This document shows, piece after piece, positions 26,801 to 37,400 of a DNA stretch of 64,000 nt (the stretch's first letter is position 1; each line of letters opens with the position of its first letter). The stretch spans positions 65,587,088 through 65,651,087 of the forward strand of contig JAIUCV010000003.1 in the NCBI GenBank assembly GCA_026724425.1. Reading direction: 5' to 3'. This stretch comes from Erythrophleum ivorense (Eukaryota; Streptophyta; Magnoliopsida; Fabales; Fabaceae). The notes below the pieces were generated by a model that did no database searches, had not been told where the DNA came from, and was given only the letters and a program-made list of their open reading frames with translations. A program made the translations under genes and the position numbers.

Positions 26801-28341
26801 GCTGGCTGTGAGAACTGAGGAAGGTACATTCCCTAAAACATTAACGAAAAACACGTATATTGCAGCTACACGGTCAATATTGGTCCCACAAAAATTTACC
26901 CTGAAGTGAATTTTTTTGATTTAGTTAAATGATATCAATTAAAGCAGATTACGAACTAGTGTAAAGTAAGACACATGTAAATGGGATAATCTCAGTGAAA
27001 TAGAAAACTTGTAAAAGAATGCAAGCACGTAAGTTCGTAAAAAGTAGAAAATAAACAAAGCTTCCTTTCTCTAAATATGACATCTCAGAGCAGTATGCCA
27101 ATGGTTCTGCATTAATAACTTTATTCGCTTCTTTCAGAATTCAGACTTTGGAGCAGTAGTTCTCACGTAATGAGGTATTTTCAAGCATGTAAACCATACA
27201 GAAATCCAAGGAATAAAGCTTGGTGGAAAGCATACATACCTTCATTATATCTAACAAAGTTTCTTCTGGACTGCATCTTGTAATCTACAGTAGGAACATT
27301 TTACTGAAGCAGGAAAAATAATCTGAACTAATCCGAACATTTATATGAGACATGAGTCACAATTTCACATCTCATTGCATAAGTATTGGTGACAATTAAA
27401 TACACAAAAATAAAGAACTCGACATGTGGGTGACCAAAAAGACAAACTGATGACCCATTTAAGAGGTTTTTATTGTGGTAGAAGTTACAAATCTATGTGT
27501 CAATGTCTGACTTGATCGGTAACGATATTCCTATATTCAGTTACGGGCAATATTGAATCACCCTTATTCAAGTTCTTTACCTTCTACATAAATTATAAGG
27601 CAGAAGTGTAAAGAAGCCAACAACTGCTGGTAAATGAACAAGAAATGAAAACTTAGATCTTAAAAGGGCAAGTTTCCTTGAAAAATGAACTCAATTTTCA
27701 TGAGGAAGAAGAAATTTCATACCTTGGATGCAGGAGGATTCACATAAGTCTTTAAAGAAGACTTTCTTTTGTGTGAATTAGAAGAGCCCTGCCCAACGCA
27801 CAACGATATTAAAAAAAATAGTTTGAAATAAGAAAGTACTTAAAATTTGAAGACCAGATATAAACTTCAAACCCATATTCTCTTGTGGATTTATCCATGA
27901 TGCCGTGTAAAGCCATCATCTGATCTCAATAAACAAAGTCCTTTATTGGATTCATAATTTCATTCTCCTTAGCAGAAGTTATTTCCATTACCTATCTTTT
28001 ACACTTCAAATGAGAGTAATTAGCAAACGGCCAAACACCTATTTTATCAATCCTCTTTTGCATAACTATTTCATGGATACAGAAGAGGAGTAAAGAAAAC
28101 ACATGTATACTGGAAGTCATGGTTATCAAAAGCTTACAAAAAAAAAAATTTAGTCCTCCTAACATACTTGGTTCTGTCAACCTTTTTTTCCACGTTAGTA
28201 CTACACTAGAAAGTTTTTGTTTCAATCTGATAATCCAAATCTAGGTTCATATACAGTATACAAACCCACATGCAAAAGCTGACTTAATAATAAGAGAGTG
28301 CTAGCTATGTGTGTGAAAAAGTAGCGACGTACCTTCATCAT
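23861..28341 (-). CDS. Protein phosphatase 2C (PPM family) with acidic N-terminal extension
   Basis: A Mg/Mn-dependent Ser/Thr phosphatase. In transcription order, eight coding exons (28333-28341, 27723-27788, 27240-27284, 26610-26780, 26215-26460, 25704-25977, 24765-24919, 23861-23995) join in frame to 366 aa. PP2C motifs in order: GSYLVQGTLDHGMEDYIFAE, AIFDGHAGRGVAKYLQ (metal-binding Asp), QGGSTAVAAILI, VANVGDSRAILCRNGVAKQ, PRVDGQLAMSRAFGD, TEFIILASDGLWKVMTNQEA and DDISCIVVMF at the end. The ASDGLWKV and RGGFVSKIPG wording recalls the group of small Arabidopsis PP2Cs that includes At1g34750 and PIA1. Unlike those roughly 280-aa proteins, it has about 110 extra N-terminal residues, Ser/Lys-rich and then very acidic (YDEDEDEDNDEN). 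The start is inferred: the first coding exon is only ATG ATG AAG, so an alternative start is possible. Its substrate is unknown. Confidence 0.85.
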
Positions 28342-29833
28342 ATGTGTTGAATGGATTTGTGAGAAGTTGTATGAGTAATGGGGGGTGAGATTTAAGAAAG
28401 TAGGGACTTGCTTGGTTTTGCATATAAATGAAGTGGTGGAGAAGATAACAAAGAAAGCAAAAGGACACGTGCTTATAGCATGAAAGGAGCAGTGTCCCTC
28501 ACCGTCTATGAGTGGCAACCATTTATCTTTGGTGTGTGCTCAAGTTCTTAACTTCTTGTTCAGGAACCCAATTTGGCACGTGCACACTGCCCTCTCTGGT
28601 CCGGTCTACAAAGATGAATGCACCAAATCAATTATATAAGGAATGGCACCCCAAAAAAAATTTAAAAATAAAAACAAAATTTAAGTATAATTTAAAAAAA
28701 TTATATTTTATGCCCTCAGGTATAATAATAAAATTAGTATAAAAACTTTAAAATAAAAAAAAATGCCTCTCTAAACTGTAAAATGTAACTAACGAACTCC
28801 TTGAAGTAATGTTTGGTGTCCAAGGAATATTTTGTTATATTAATAAATTTAGAAAAAATATTTTGTTATATTTTTAAAATTCATGTGTTGAGTTTATAAT
28901 TAAGTCTTACATTAAGAAGGTAGAAAGTAGTATCTTCTTTTCATAATCCAATTCCATATGATTTGATCATTAAAAAAGTTTTTTATATATTACATTTTTA
29001 TTAAAAAAACTCTATAACAAATATTTATAAAATTTTATTTAAATTTTGCCTATAAATTATTTAAGTTAGCTCAATTGATAATAAAAAGTATATTGAGAAT
29101 AAAATTTTAAATACAGTTATGTTATAGCTTAAAGAATTTCTCCATTTTGTTTCCATTCTCTTCTCTATCGGAAGAGGTCTGACCCATGCTCTTTTTTATA
29201 AAGTTTTATAAAATTGAAGGAATCATTTATAATATTTTTTAAAAAACAATTCATTCAATGTCTAAAGAAAAAGGTTTAATTAGTATTTTGGTCTTTTAAT
29301 TAATTAATTAATTTTAATTTTTGAAAATTTATTTTTATTTCAATTAAATCTTTTAACTCTTAATTTATATTAAAGTGTCCATGTGCGTTTAAAATTGTCC
29401 TTTTAACTTTTTTTAATTTTTTAAAAATAATTTATTAAATGTATATAGAACTCTTAGTGTTCTAATAAAAATAAATAATAATCAAGAAATATGAGTGAAA
29501 CAATATGAAAACAATTCTTTAATTTGAAATGGTCGACACAGATAATAGTTTTTTTTACAAAACTATTAAAATGAACTAAAATTTTTAGGTTGGCTTGTTT
29601 AATGATGGATTGGGTTTAAATACTATGAACTTATATAATAATATAGGTAAAATAAACCTAACCCCCTTAACCTACTAGTTATATGAGCAAAACTACATAA
29701 CTTGCAAGGTGACTCATTTATTTATTTTTATTTTTCTACTAATTAATAGCCTAATGCGCAATGTTTAGAGCCTAATAGCTTAATTCGCCTTTTTTAGTTT
29801 TCCCTAATCCCTCCTCATACGAGTCTTCGACAT
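28342..29833. other. PP2C upstream region and AT-rich intergenic DNA
   Basis: Contains the presumed PP2C 5' UTR and promoter (about 28342-28650), then AT-rich DNA with no recognisable gene up to the Harbinger element. Confidence 0.5.
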
Positions 29834-29835
29834 TA

Positions 29836-30973
29836 AGTGTGTGTTTGGATTGATAGTGAGTAAAATTGATTTTCCAAACCTTGGTTTTGTAGAATTGATT
29901 TTGTATAAAAGTGAGTTAACATGAACGTGATTTATGCTTGAAAAGTTTAGGTGAAAAGTGATTAAGGTAGAATTAATTTTGTTTGAATATTATATACCAG
30001 AATCACTTTTAAGTATAAAATTACTAGAAAAGGTAGTCATATTACTTTATTTGATTTATTCATATAATATTACTTTTTTTTAAATAGCATTTAACAAGTG
30101 ATATAGCATAATATATCTTTTTATTTTTGTTGATATTAAAATTAAAATATAAATTAAAAATGAATATTTTAGTTATATTATAAATGTGCATAGCATAGTA
30201 ATAAAGTATTACAATTGATGGAAATTACTAGTTATTACGTGAATATAGTACAATTTGATCCCGAATGATGTCTCGAAGTTGATCCATTTAAGATGCAGAG
30301 GTAATGTTTAGACTTGGCAATGGATCTAGGCCACCGTGCTCATCAGTTTCTCCTTCAAATTGGCTTTCGTCTTCAAGATGGCTAAACTCAATATCTGTTG
30401 TAGAATTCCGTCTAATAAAATTATGTATAGCCATGTCGCACTAACAATTTGCACTTGTGTTTCAAATTTGAACTTTGTCATGCACCGCAAGATTTTAAAC
30501 TTATTCTTCCATACTCCAAAAATTCTTTCTATAGTACACCTCAAACTTGAATGGTAATAGTTGAATGCCTCATTATCATTTTTAAATCTGGAAGAACGTC
30601 TAAAGTCAGGGAGATGATAACGCTCACATTTATACGGACCAATGTATCCAACTGGGGTTGGATAGCCAGCATCCACCAAATAAAATTTACCTAATAAATA
30701 ATTAAAGTATTACAAATTAATTGTTGTAAAAAAAAATTATAGTCATAACAGTGAGGGATAAATATGCCTTGAGGAGGATGGGGGAAGTTCATGCTCGGAG
30801 TTGTGAGAGCGTGAGAAAATATACGAGCATCATGGGCAGTGCCTTCCCAACCAGCCAAGGCAAACGTGAAACACATGTCCCAATCACATACAGCCTTAAC
30901 ATTTTGTGTCGGGTGCCCTTTTCTACCAATAAATCTTGATTATTCACTAGGGCTAACCACACATGGTACATGA
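29836..30973 (+). repeat. Left arm of inverted repeat (Harbinger)
   Basis: Pairs with 31663-32803 in inverted orientation. By eye the arms match at well above 95% with only scattered substitutions and 1-nt gaps, such as a missing base near 30434. Confidence 0.9.
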
Positions 30974-31515
30974 ATTCCATCAATTGCTCCAATAACATTC
31001 TTGAAAAATGGCCAGTATCGTGAGTCATTTCGAATCTTTTATTGGGTTGAACGAAATGCTTGATCTTGTGGCTTAATGTATTTGAAGGCCAATTTCATGC
31101 AAGCAAGTAATACTGCATGCAAATGCCTACTTATAGTCTTTCCGGAATGTTGAAACCTTTCTTGTAACATTCTATTACATTGTCCATGGCCAACCATGTT
31201 CAAAAACATCACAACCATCTCTTCAATTCCCATGCGTGTAGTGTGGTTCAACCCACATTCAACTAATTCAATGCAAAATTTATGAAACACGTGTTTTTCC
31301 ATGCGAAACATTTCATAACAGTGAGTGGGATGCCCTTGCAATATTTCTTGAACCCAAGAATGACCAGTTTGTTCACTCGTTCTACATGGTTGTTTACACA
31401 AATATGTTACTGTATAGCCATCAATTAGTGCAGCCACATGAGCTTGTTGCTCACGAAAAAGAACTTGTGTCGTTTTAGTTTCCATTTCTCCATCTTGTAT
31501 TTCATTAAATTCCAT
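30290..31515 (-). pseudogene. HARBI1-like transposase, disabled
   Basis: A DDE-type nuclease that would cut at the Harbinger ends. It begins at 31515 (MEFNEIQDG) with an N-terminal domain common in plant HARBI1-like proteins (YLCKQPCRTSEQTGHSWVQE, MFRMEKHVFHKFC, ERFQHSGKTISRHLH). The catalytic region follows, with AIDG, AGWEGTAHDARIF and CTIERIFGVWKNKF carrying the presumed D, D and E. It is broken: in-frame stops at 31039-31041 and 30940-30942, and a 1-nt deletion near 30434 that shifts the last about 45 codons compared with the right copy. An intron at 30691-30767 with a GC donor and AG acceptor keeps the frame (PPQ|G KFY). I give no repaired reading. The element also lacks the Myb-like second ORF that autonomous Harbingers need. 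Confidence 0.88.
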
Positions 31516-31654
31516 TTATACCTAAAAAAAACATTATGATATGAATATAAACCAATAAAGTATAGTTTAAATATAACAACACATTATAATCACAAGTCCA
31601 CACAAGAACATATTGAATACAAAAGTATAATACCATCAGAAATCCATAAACCAC

Positions 31655-32351
31655 TTCCTTTATTGATGTTCCAGGTGTGGTTAGCCCTAGTGAACAACCA
31701 AGATTTATTGGTAGAAAAGGGCACCCGACACAAAATGTTATGGCTGTATGTGATTGGAACATGTGTTTCATATTTGACTTGGCTGGTTGGGAAGGCACTG
31801 CCCATGATGCTCGTATATTTTCTCACGCTCTCACAACTCCGAGCATGAACTTCCCCTATCCTCCTCAAGGCATATTTATCCCTCACTGTTATGACTATAA
31901 TTTTTTTTTTACAACAATTAATTTGTAATACTTTAATTATTTATTAGGTAAATTTTATTTGGTGGATGCTGGCTATCCAACCCCAGTTGGATACATTGGT
32001 CTGTATAAATGTGAGCGTTATTATCTCCCTGACTTTAGACGTATTTCCAGATTTAAAAATGATAATGAGGCATTCAACTATTACCATTCAAGTTCGAGGT
32101 GTACTATAGAAAGAATTTTTGGGGTATGGAAGAATAGGTTTAAAATCTTGCGGTGCATGACAAAGTTCAAATTTGAAACACAAGTGCAAATTGTTAGTGC
32201 GACAATGGTTATACATAATTTTATTAGACGGAATTCTACAACAGATATTGAGTTTAGCCATCTTGAAGACAAAAGCCAATTTGAAGGAGAAACTGATGAG
32301 CACGGTGGCCTAGATCCATTGCCAAGTCTAAACATTACCTCTGCATCTTAA
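31655..32351 (+). pseudogene. 5'-truncated HARBI1-like transposase, second copy
   Basis: The 3' half of the same transposase on the opposite strand. Its frame is open from about 31659 (VVSPSEQPRF) through exon end 31869, a 78-bp GC-AG intron (31870-31947), and on to the stop at 32349-32351 (SLNITSAS). It keeps the second Asp (AHDARIF) and the Glu (IERIFGVWKNRF) but lacks the first catalytic Asp and the whole N-terminal domain, so it cannot be an active transposase. It has neither of the stops nor the frameshift seen in the left copy, which suggests that those lesions arose after, or on only one side of, the duplication. Confidence 0.85.
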
Positions 32352-32803
32352 ATGGATCAACTTCGAGACATCATTCGGGATCAAATTGTACTATATTCAC
32401 GTAATAACTAGTAGTTTCCATCAATTGTAATACTCTATTACTATGCTATGCACATTTATAATATAACTAAAATATTCATTTTTAATTTATATTTTAATTT
32501 TAATATCAACAAAAATAAAAAGATATATTATGCTATATCACTTGTTAAATGCTATTTAAAAAAAATTAATATTATAAGAATAAATCAAATAAAGTAATAT
32601 GACTACCTTTTCTGGTAATTTTACACTTAAAAGTGATTCTGGTATATAATATTCAAACAAAATTAATTCTACCTTAATCACTTTTCACCTAAACTTTTCA
32701 AGCATAAATCACGTTCATGTTAACTCACTTTTACACAAAATCAATTCTACAAAACCAAGGTTTGGAAAATCAATTTTACTCATCATCAATCCAAACACAC
32801 ACT
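31663..32803 (-). repeat. Right arm of inverted repeat (Harbinger)
   Basis: Inverted copy of 29836-30973. Homology ends near 31655-31663, just inside the codons for the first catalytic Asp (AIDG in the left copy). At the other side it ends at 32803, at the transposon terminus, with no TAA next to it. Confidence 0.9.
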
Positions 32804-32987
32804 GCGTCAGTAGAAAGCAGGTGTAGAACACTTCGAGCCAACGTGATTTTCTTCTCCCTAGAACCATGGTGCGGCAAGTCGAACGTGGATCCAAACAAGT
32901 AGCAAACGGGCTTTTTCTCAGTAAACCTTGGTTTGAGCCGAAACGTGGATACGTCAACGTGCTCCCAAACACATACTAAGAGTCCTC

Positions 32988-32989
<2 letters not shown>

Positions 32990-33025
<36 letters not shown>
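32990..33025. repeat. (GA)n microsatellite
   Basis: An AG dinucleotide run of about 36 bp running into GATA repeats, immediately beyond the Harbinger element. Confidence 0.9.
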
Positions 33026-33029
<4 letters not shown>

Positions 33030-34423
33030 TAGATGAACACAAAGCCAAACCCACCATAAGCCCTAACCTTTGTGACTTTGTCTTTTGACAATCATCTACC
33101 AGCAATGCGAAGCCTCCTTTAGTTGACAACAACGAAGCAACGTAACAATGCCTTTGGGTCTGTTTAGCATATAGTACAGGATAAAGTGCGATAAAATTTT
33201 AAAATTATATATTTTTAATATAATGTTATATAAGATTATATAATTTCATATTTAGTAATGTATTGTATAATATTAAATAGTACAAAAATTGATTTTTTTA
33301 ACAAAAATATTCTTTATATAAAAATATATTATATTTATTTTACATGTTATATTAATTTTTAGAGAAACAAAAGTTCTTCTATCATTTAAAAAAGAAAAAT
33401 TAAAACAAAAAAAGCATACTAAGGCGAGCCATATGACCATCCATCTTGGCCTTATTAATTTTTTTTAAAAAAATATTTTATAAAAACTTATATAAAATAT
33501 TTTTTTAAAGGACAAAATATAATTTTACAAGAATTTACATAAAATTTTTTTAAGAATCATTGTATAATTTTTATTAAAATTAAAAAAATGGTGGTATAGT
33601 CAATTCAAAAAAATAGTCTATCTTGGCTTGAGACCCAATTATCAAGCAAGTCCAATACTTAGTCCAACTTGACCTATAAATATCCTTAATGCTTAGTGGT
33701 CTAACTAGCCTAATCTTACCTAAACTGAGTTGAGTGAAAAAATAAACTTAGCCTAATTGGACCGAGCCAAACATATTACTTAGTTTGACCAAACCTAATC
33801 CAATAGTATGATTTTCTTTCATTATTTTATAAAAGATTTATATAAAAATTTTATTTTTGAGAACAAAATATAATTTTACAAAGATTTTTATGAAAGTTTA
33901 TTTTTAAAAAATTATTTTATACTTTTTATCAAAAATTACAAAAAAAAAAAGAATAGCTTGACCAGCCTAATCTTGCTCTTGGCATTGAGCTTAAAAATGT
34001 AGCTCCATGCAAAACTAAGATAGGGATGAGACTTGACCTATCTTAACTCAAAAACAACTTTAGGATGAAGGTTAAAATAAAAAAATATTAATAAATTTTT
34101 ATACATTAAAATTTAATTAAATCTAGTCTTATTTTTTAAAATTTAATTAGATTATATATTATTTTGGTGTATAAAATAAATTTAATATATAAATTTATAT
34201 AATACATTTTTTTTTTTGCCAAATAAGTAATAGATGCATAATATATTATATTATGTTATATTATCATGCTTAAAAGAGGCACATCTCAAGGTCGTTTGAT
34301 GACCAGAAGGATGGGTAACGTCGTTTACCTTTGATTCAAAACGACACCTCTCGCAGTCTTGACAACTCGGGAAGTTCAACTTGCCCTTCCTTCTTCCTCG
34401 TGGAACCACGAGATCAAGAAGTA

Positions 34424-34442
34424 TCTCTCTCTCTCTCTCTCT
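34424..34442 (+). repeat. (CT)n tract in 5' leader
   Basis: A CT run 6 bp before the ATG at 34448. Pyrimidine tracts of this kind are common near transcription starts and in the 5' leaders of plant housekeeping genes. Confidence 0.7.
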
Positions 34443-34447
34443 GAGCG

Positions 34448-37400
34448 ATGGAGTTTCGCGTTTGCAGCCTTTTGAGCTTGCTTATCATCTTTTCTCCCAT
34501 CTCTCCTCGAGCTAGGGTGTGTTCGTCTTCTCTCTCTCCCTTAATTAAGCAACCCGGGTTGAAGAGTAAGCATCTCCGTGGTGTTTTTGATCTAACAATT
34601 TGTCTTGTTTGATCTGATTGTTTGGCCCAGAGTGAGGATTCTGGTTCAGTTTTTTTCATTGATAGCTCAAGTCATCAATTCCTTCGCGCAAGATCATCCA
34701 ACCATGAAGTTGAGGTACTTTTTTTCTCATTTCGTTTTTGTATTCTATTTTATCTTCCGATTCAAATTACCGATCAATGCAAAGTTATGTTTTTTATTTG
34801 AATTTATCTTTGTCAAATGCCCTTTGTTTATGAGAAGATGTTCTGTGCAGAATAAAGCTATATTTGAATCTCATGATTTACGGATAAATCGTGCAACACA
34901 AGCCTTAAAGTCTAATAATTAGAATTTGAAATATAGGGGAAATAATAGTGACGACTAAATGAGAACTTGATAGTCTATTAAATTGCAACGTTCTAGCTAT
35001 GGAACTGGAAGCAGTGTTCACTGGGTTTACTGCGATATTCTGATGTACTCTTTCGGCACTAGTTCAGTGCCTATAACTTTTCTGTTTTCTCAATGAAACG
35101 AGTCATTAAATATATTGAAATAAAACGCTGATCTAGGAATGAAATGATTTTACGTATGTCCTCCTCTTTATTCCTTGATAGTAGGTTTGGCACAGGTATG
35201 CACGCTTTGGGAGGCATCTGTTCATGAATGTCATGAGGATAATACCGAAACATTCTTCATGATTTGGGGTTGTTAAGATTGAAGCTAAAAGAGCAGATAT
35301 AGTCCTGGAGTTTCATTGCTAATTTCTGACAGCAGAAGATCTTTGATTTAGTGTTAGAGTTTTTACGGTAGTTTGGTGGAATCCTTATTTATATTATGGC
35401 AGATAGAAATCAAATTTGTTTTTTGGGCTATAGCCTATAACAGTAGTCATAATTTGTAACTTTCAAACTGTGAGAATTCAGGGGCTATAAAATTTATCTG
35501 AGCATTTAAAGATAAAAATGCAGAAGAGGATTGAGGGGGGTAAACGACCAGATCTGATTAAAGTTAATTTCTAAAACATAGATTTAAATTAGGAATCATT
35601 TTTGGGGAAACGAGAAAATGTTTTAGGCAAAACTACTTTAATTGATAATTTTTCAAGTTCTCGTGAACTCAGTGTGACTAATTGGTATGCATGTGAGAAA
35701 TCTGAGTAACAAGTGAACTGTGAAGTTCTTTTTTATAACTTGATTAATAAGGACTTTGAATAAAGATCTATGAAGAAAGGAATTTTCATTAGCAAATCCC
35801 TCCAAGAAGAACCCGATTTCTCTACTGCTGAGAAACCAGTCCTGCTTTGTGCTACTATGATTTGAACCTTTTAAATCAAATCTGAGGGTCTAGATTTATT
35901 TATTTTTTTAATCTTAATCATCATTTTTTAAAAAGTTTATTGTTGAAAGATTATTTTTATTCTATGTTTTTCTTCTTTTAAAACTACAAAAATTTTAAAA
36001 AACCAAAGATAGAAAAATTTTGAACTGTTTAATCTTGATCTGGACAATCCAAATTATAGCAGCACACAACAGCACTGTTTCTCAGCAGTAGAGAAACCAA
36101 GCTGCTCCAAGAAACATTATCAATAAGGCTAATTAAATATATTAACTATTGAAAAGACTATTACTTTGATTGGGAACAAAATGACAAGGGAAATTAAATG
36201 GTGAGAGTGAAATTAGGGGTACTGAAAATGAAGAAGCATGTAATAATTTTCTTTCTTGTTTGGGTTGATATAAATGAGGGTAATGAAAATGAAGAGAAGA
36301 TTATAAAATTACATATTCACTCATATGGAAATTATATAAGATGAAACTTTAAGTGGGATAATTGTGTAATTTAGATCACAGTAATCTGTCACAATTTCAT
36401 TTTTAAGTTTTTCTCCATTTTTGGTGAGATTGATATTAGTGGAATTGAATTGAGGTTTGATATTTACGTCAATTTTTTGATCTTCATTTTAATGAGTAAG
36501 TTGTCCTGATAAACTCAAATAAACGCACATAATTTAAAGATTACTTATGGCTATTAAAGTGATGATCACAGTTATTTGAAAAGGTTGTATTTGATGTTGG
36601 ATGACTGGTAACTCTAGTGTTATACTATCATGGAGAATAACATGTAGAATTCTTTTCCACATTACTTACTTGTCTTCCCTCTTGTTCCATATCTTTGTTT
36701 AAGTCTTAATTGCTTGATCTGATCTATTAAAGTAGGACAAAATTTAAATGTGTTGTATTCTAAAGTGGTTCACTTACCAAATGAACCTAATTGCATGCAT
36801 GTATATAATGAGAAATCTGAAAAGTTTTTTCATCATCAACTCATGATATATGGAGAAATTTTAACTGCACTCCATTTTCATGGTTAATATCCATGCTAAT
36901 TATCTCACTGATTCAGAGTGGTATTATTTACACTTTCTGCAGAATCCTTCAATGTTGCTTCAGGAAGTTGGTGCTGCTGTATCAATTTTGCTTGGTTCTG
37001 CACCTCCTTGCAGCCTTTCAGCTGCTGGCTCATCCAAGGTGATTATTAGTGATTTTCAGTTTCTCCCTACCTTATTTATGCTTAATTATGCTTTTCTTTT
37101 TAATTGATGATAATGTTATGCTTTTCTGCAGTTGGATGAGATTCTTGTTCCCAATCCATTCAACAGGCCTCGTGCTGTGTTTTTGCTGGAAGTGAATGGA
37201 ATTAATGGTCTCTGGCCTGGGTTTTGAGTTGGATTTCAAATTATGTATATTATTATTCAATTTTCATTTGAAAACAAAAAGTTTTATGCATGCAGATGGT
37301 AAACAAATTGTCCAATATAATGAAATGTTCAGCAATGTGTTTAGAAGCACAAACATTCTTGGTTTGGATAAAGTTGACATTCAATTTCCAGGTGAGACTT

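Larger units (their letters stand above)
29837..32976. mobile_element. PIF/Harbinger transposon with internal inverted duplication
   Basis: The left end GTGTGTGTTTGG and the reverse complement of the right end, GTATGTGTTTGG, are terminal inverted repeats flanked by TAA on both sides (29834-29836 and 32977-32979), as expected for PIF/Harbinger. Inside, about 29836-30973 and about 31663-32803 are nearly identical inverted copies, each carrying the transposon's left end plus the 3' half of a HARBI1-like transposase. They are separated by about 689 bp that hold the transposase 5' half of the left copy only. The last 170 bp (32804-32976) are not duplicated and look like the element's native right end. 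Confidence 0.85.
32977..34447. other. Intergenic region Harbinger / DUF7794-type gene
   Basis: Holds a (GA)n run (32990-33025) and AT-rich DNA. A stretch at about 33420-34030 contains repeated words such as TTGACCTA, AGCCTAATC and GGACCGAGCC, like a decayed plant repeat. At the right end lies the promoter/5' UTR of the next gene, with a (CT)n run just before its ATG. No gene recognised. Confidence 0.5.

Noticed and set aside
29055..29120. tRNA-like SINE near TTAGCTCAATTGATAA
   Set aside because: Only an A-box-like word is present, with no B box at the expected distance and no duplication.
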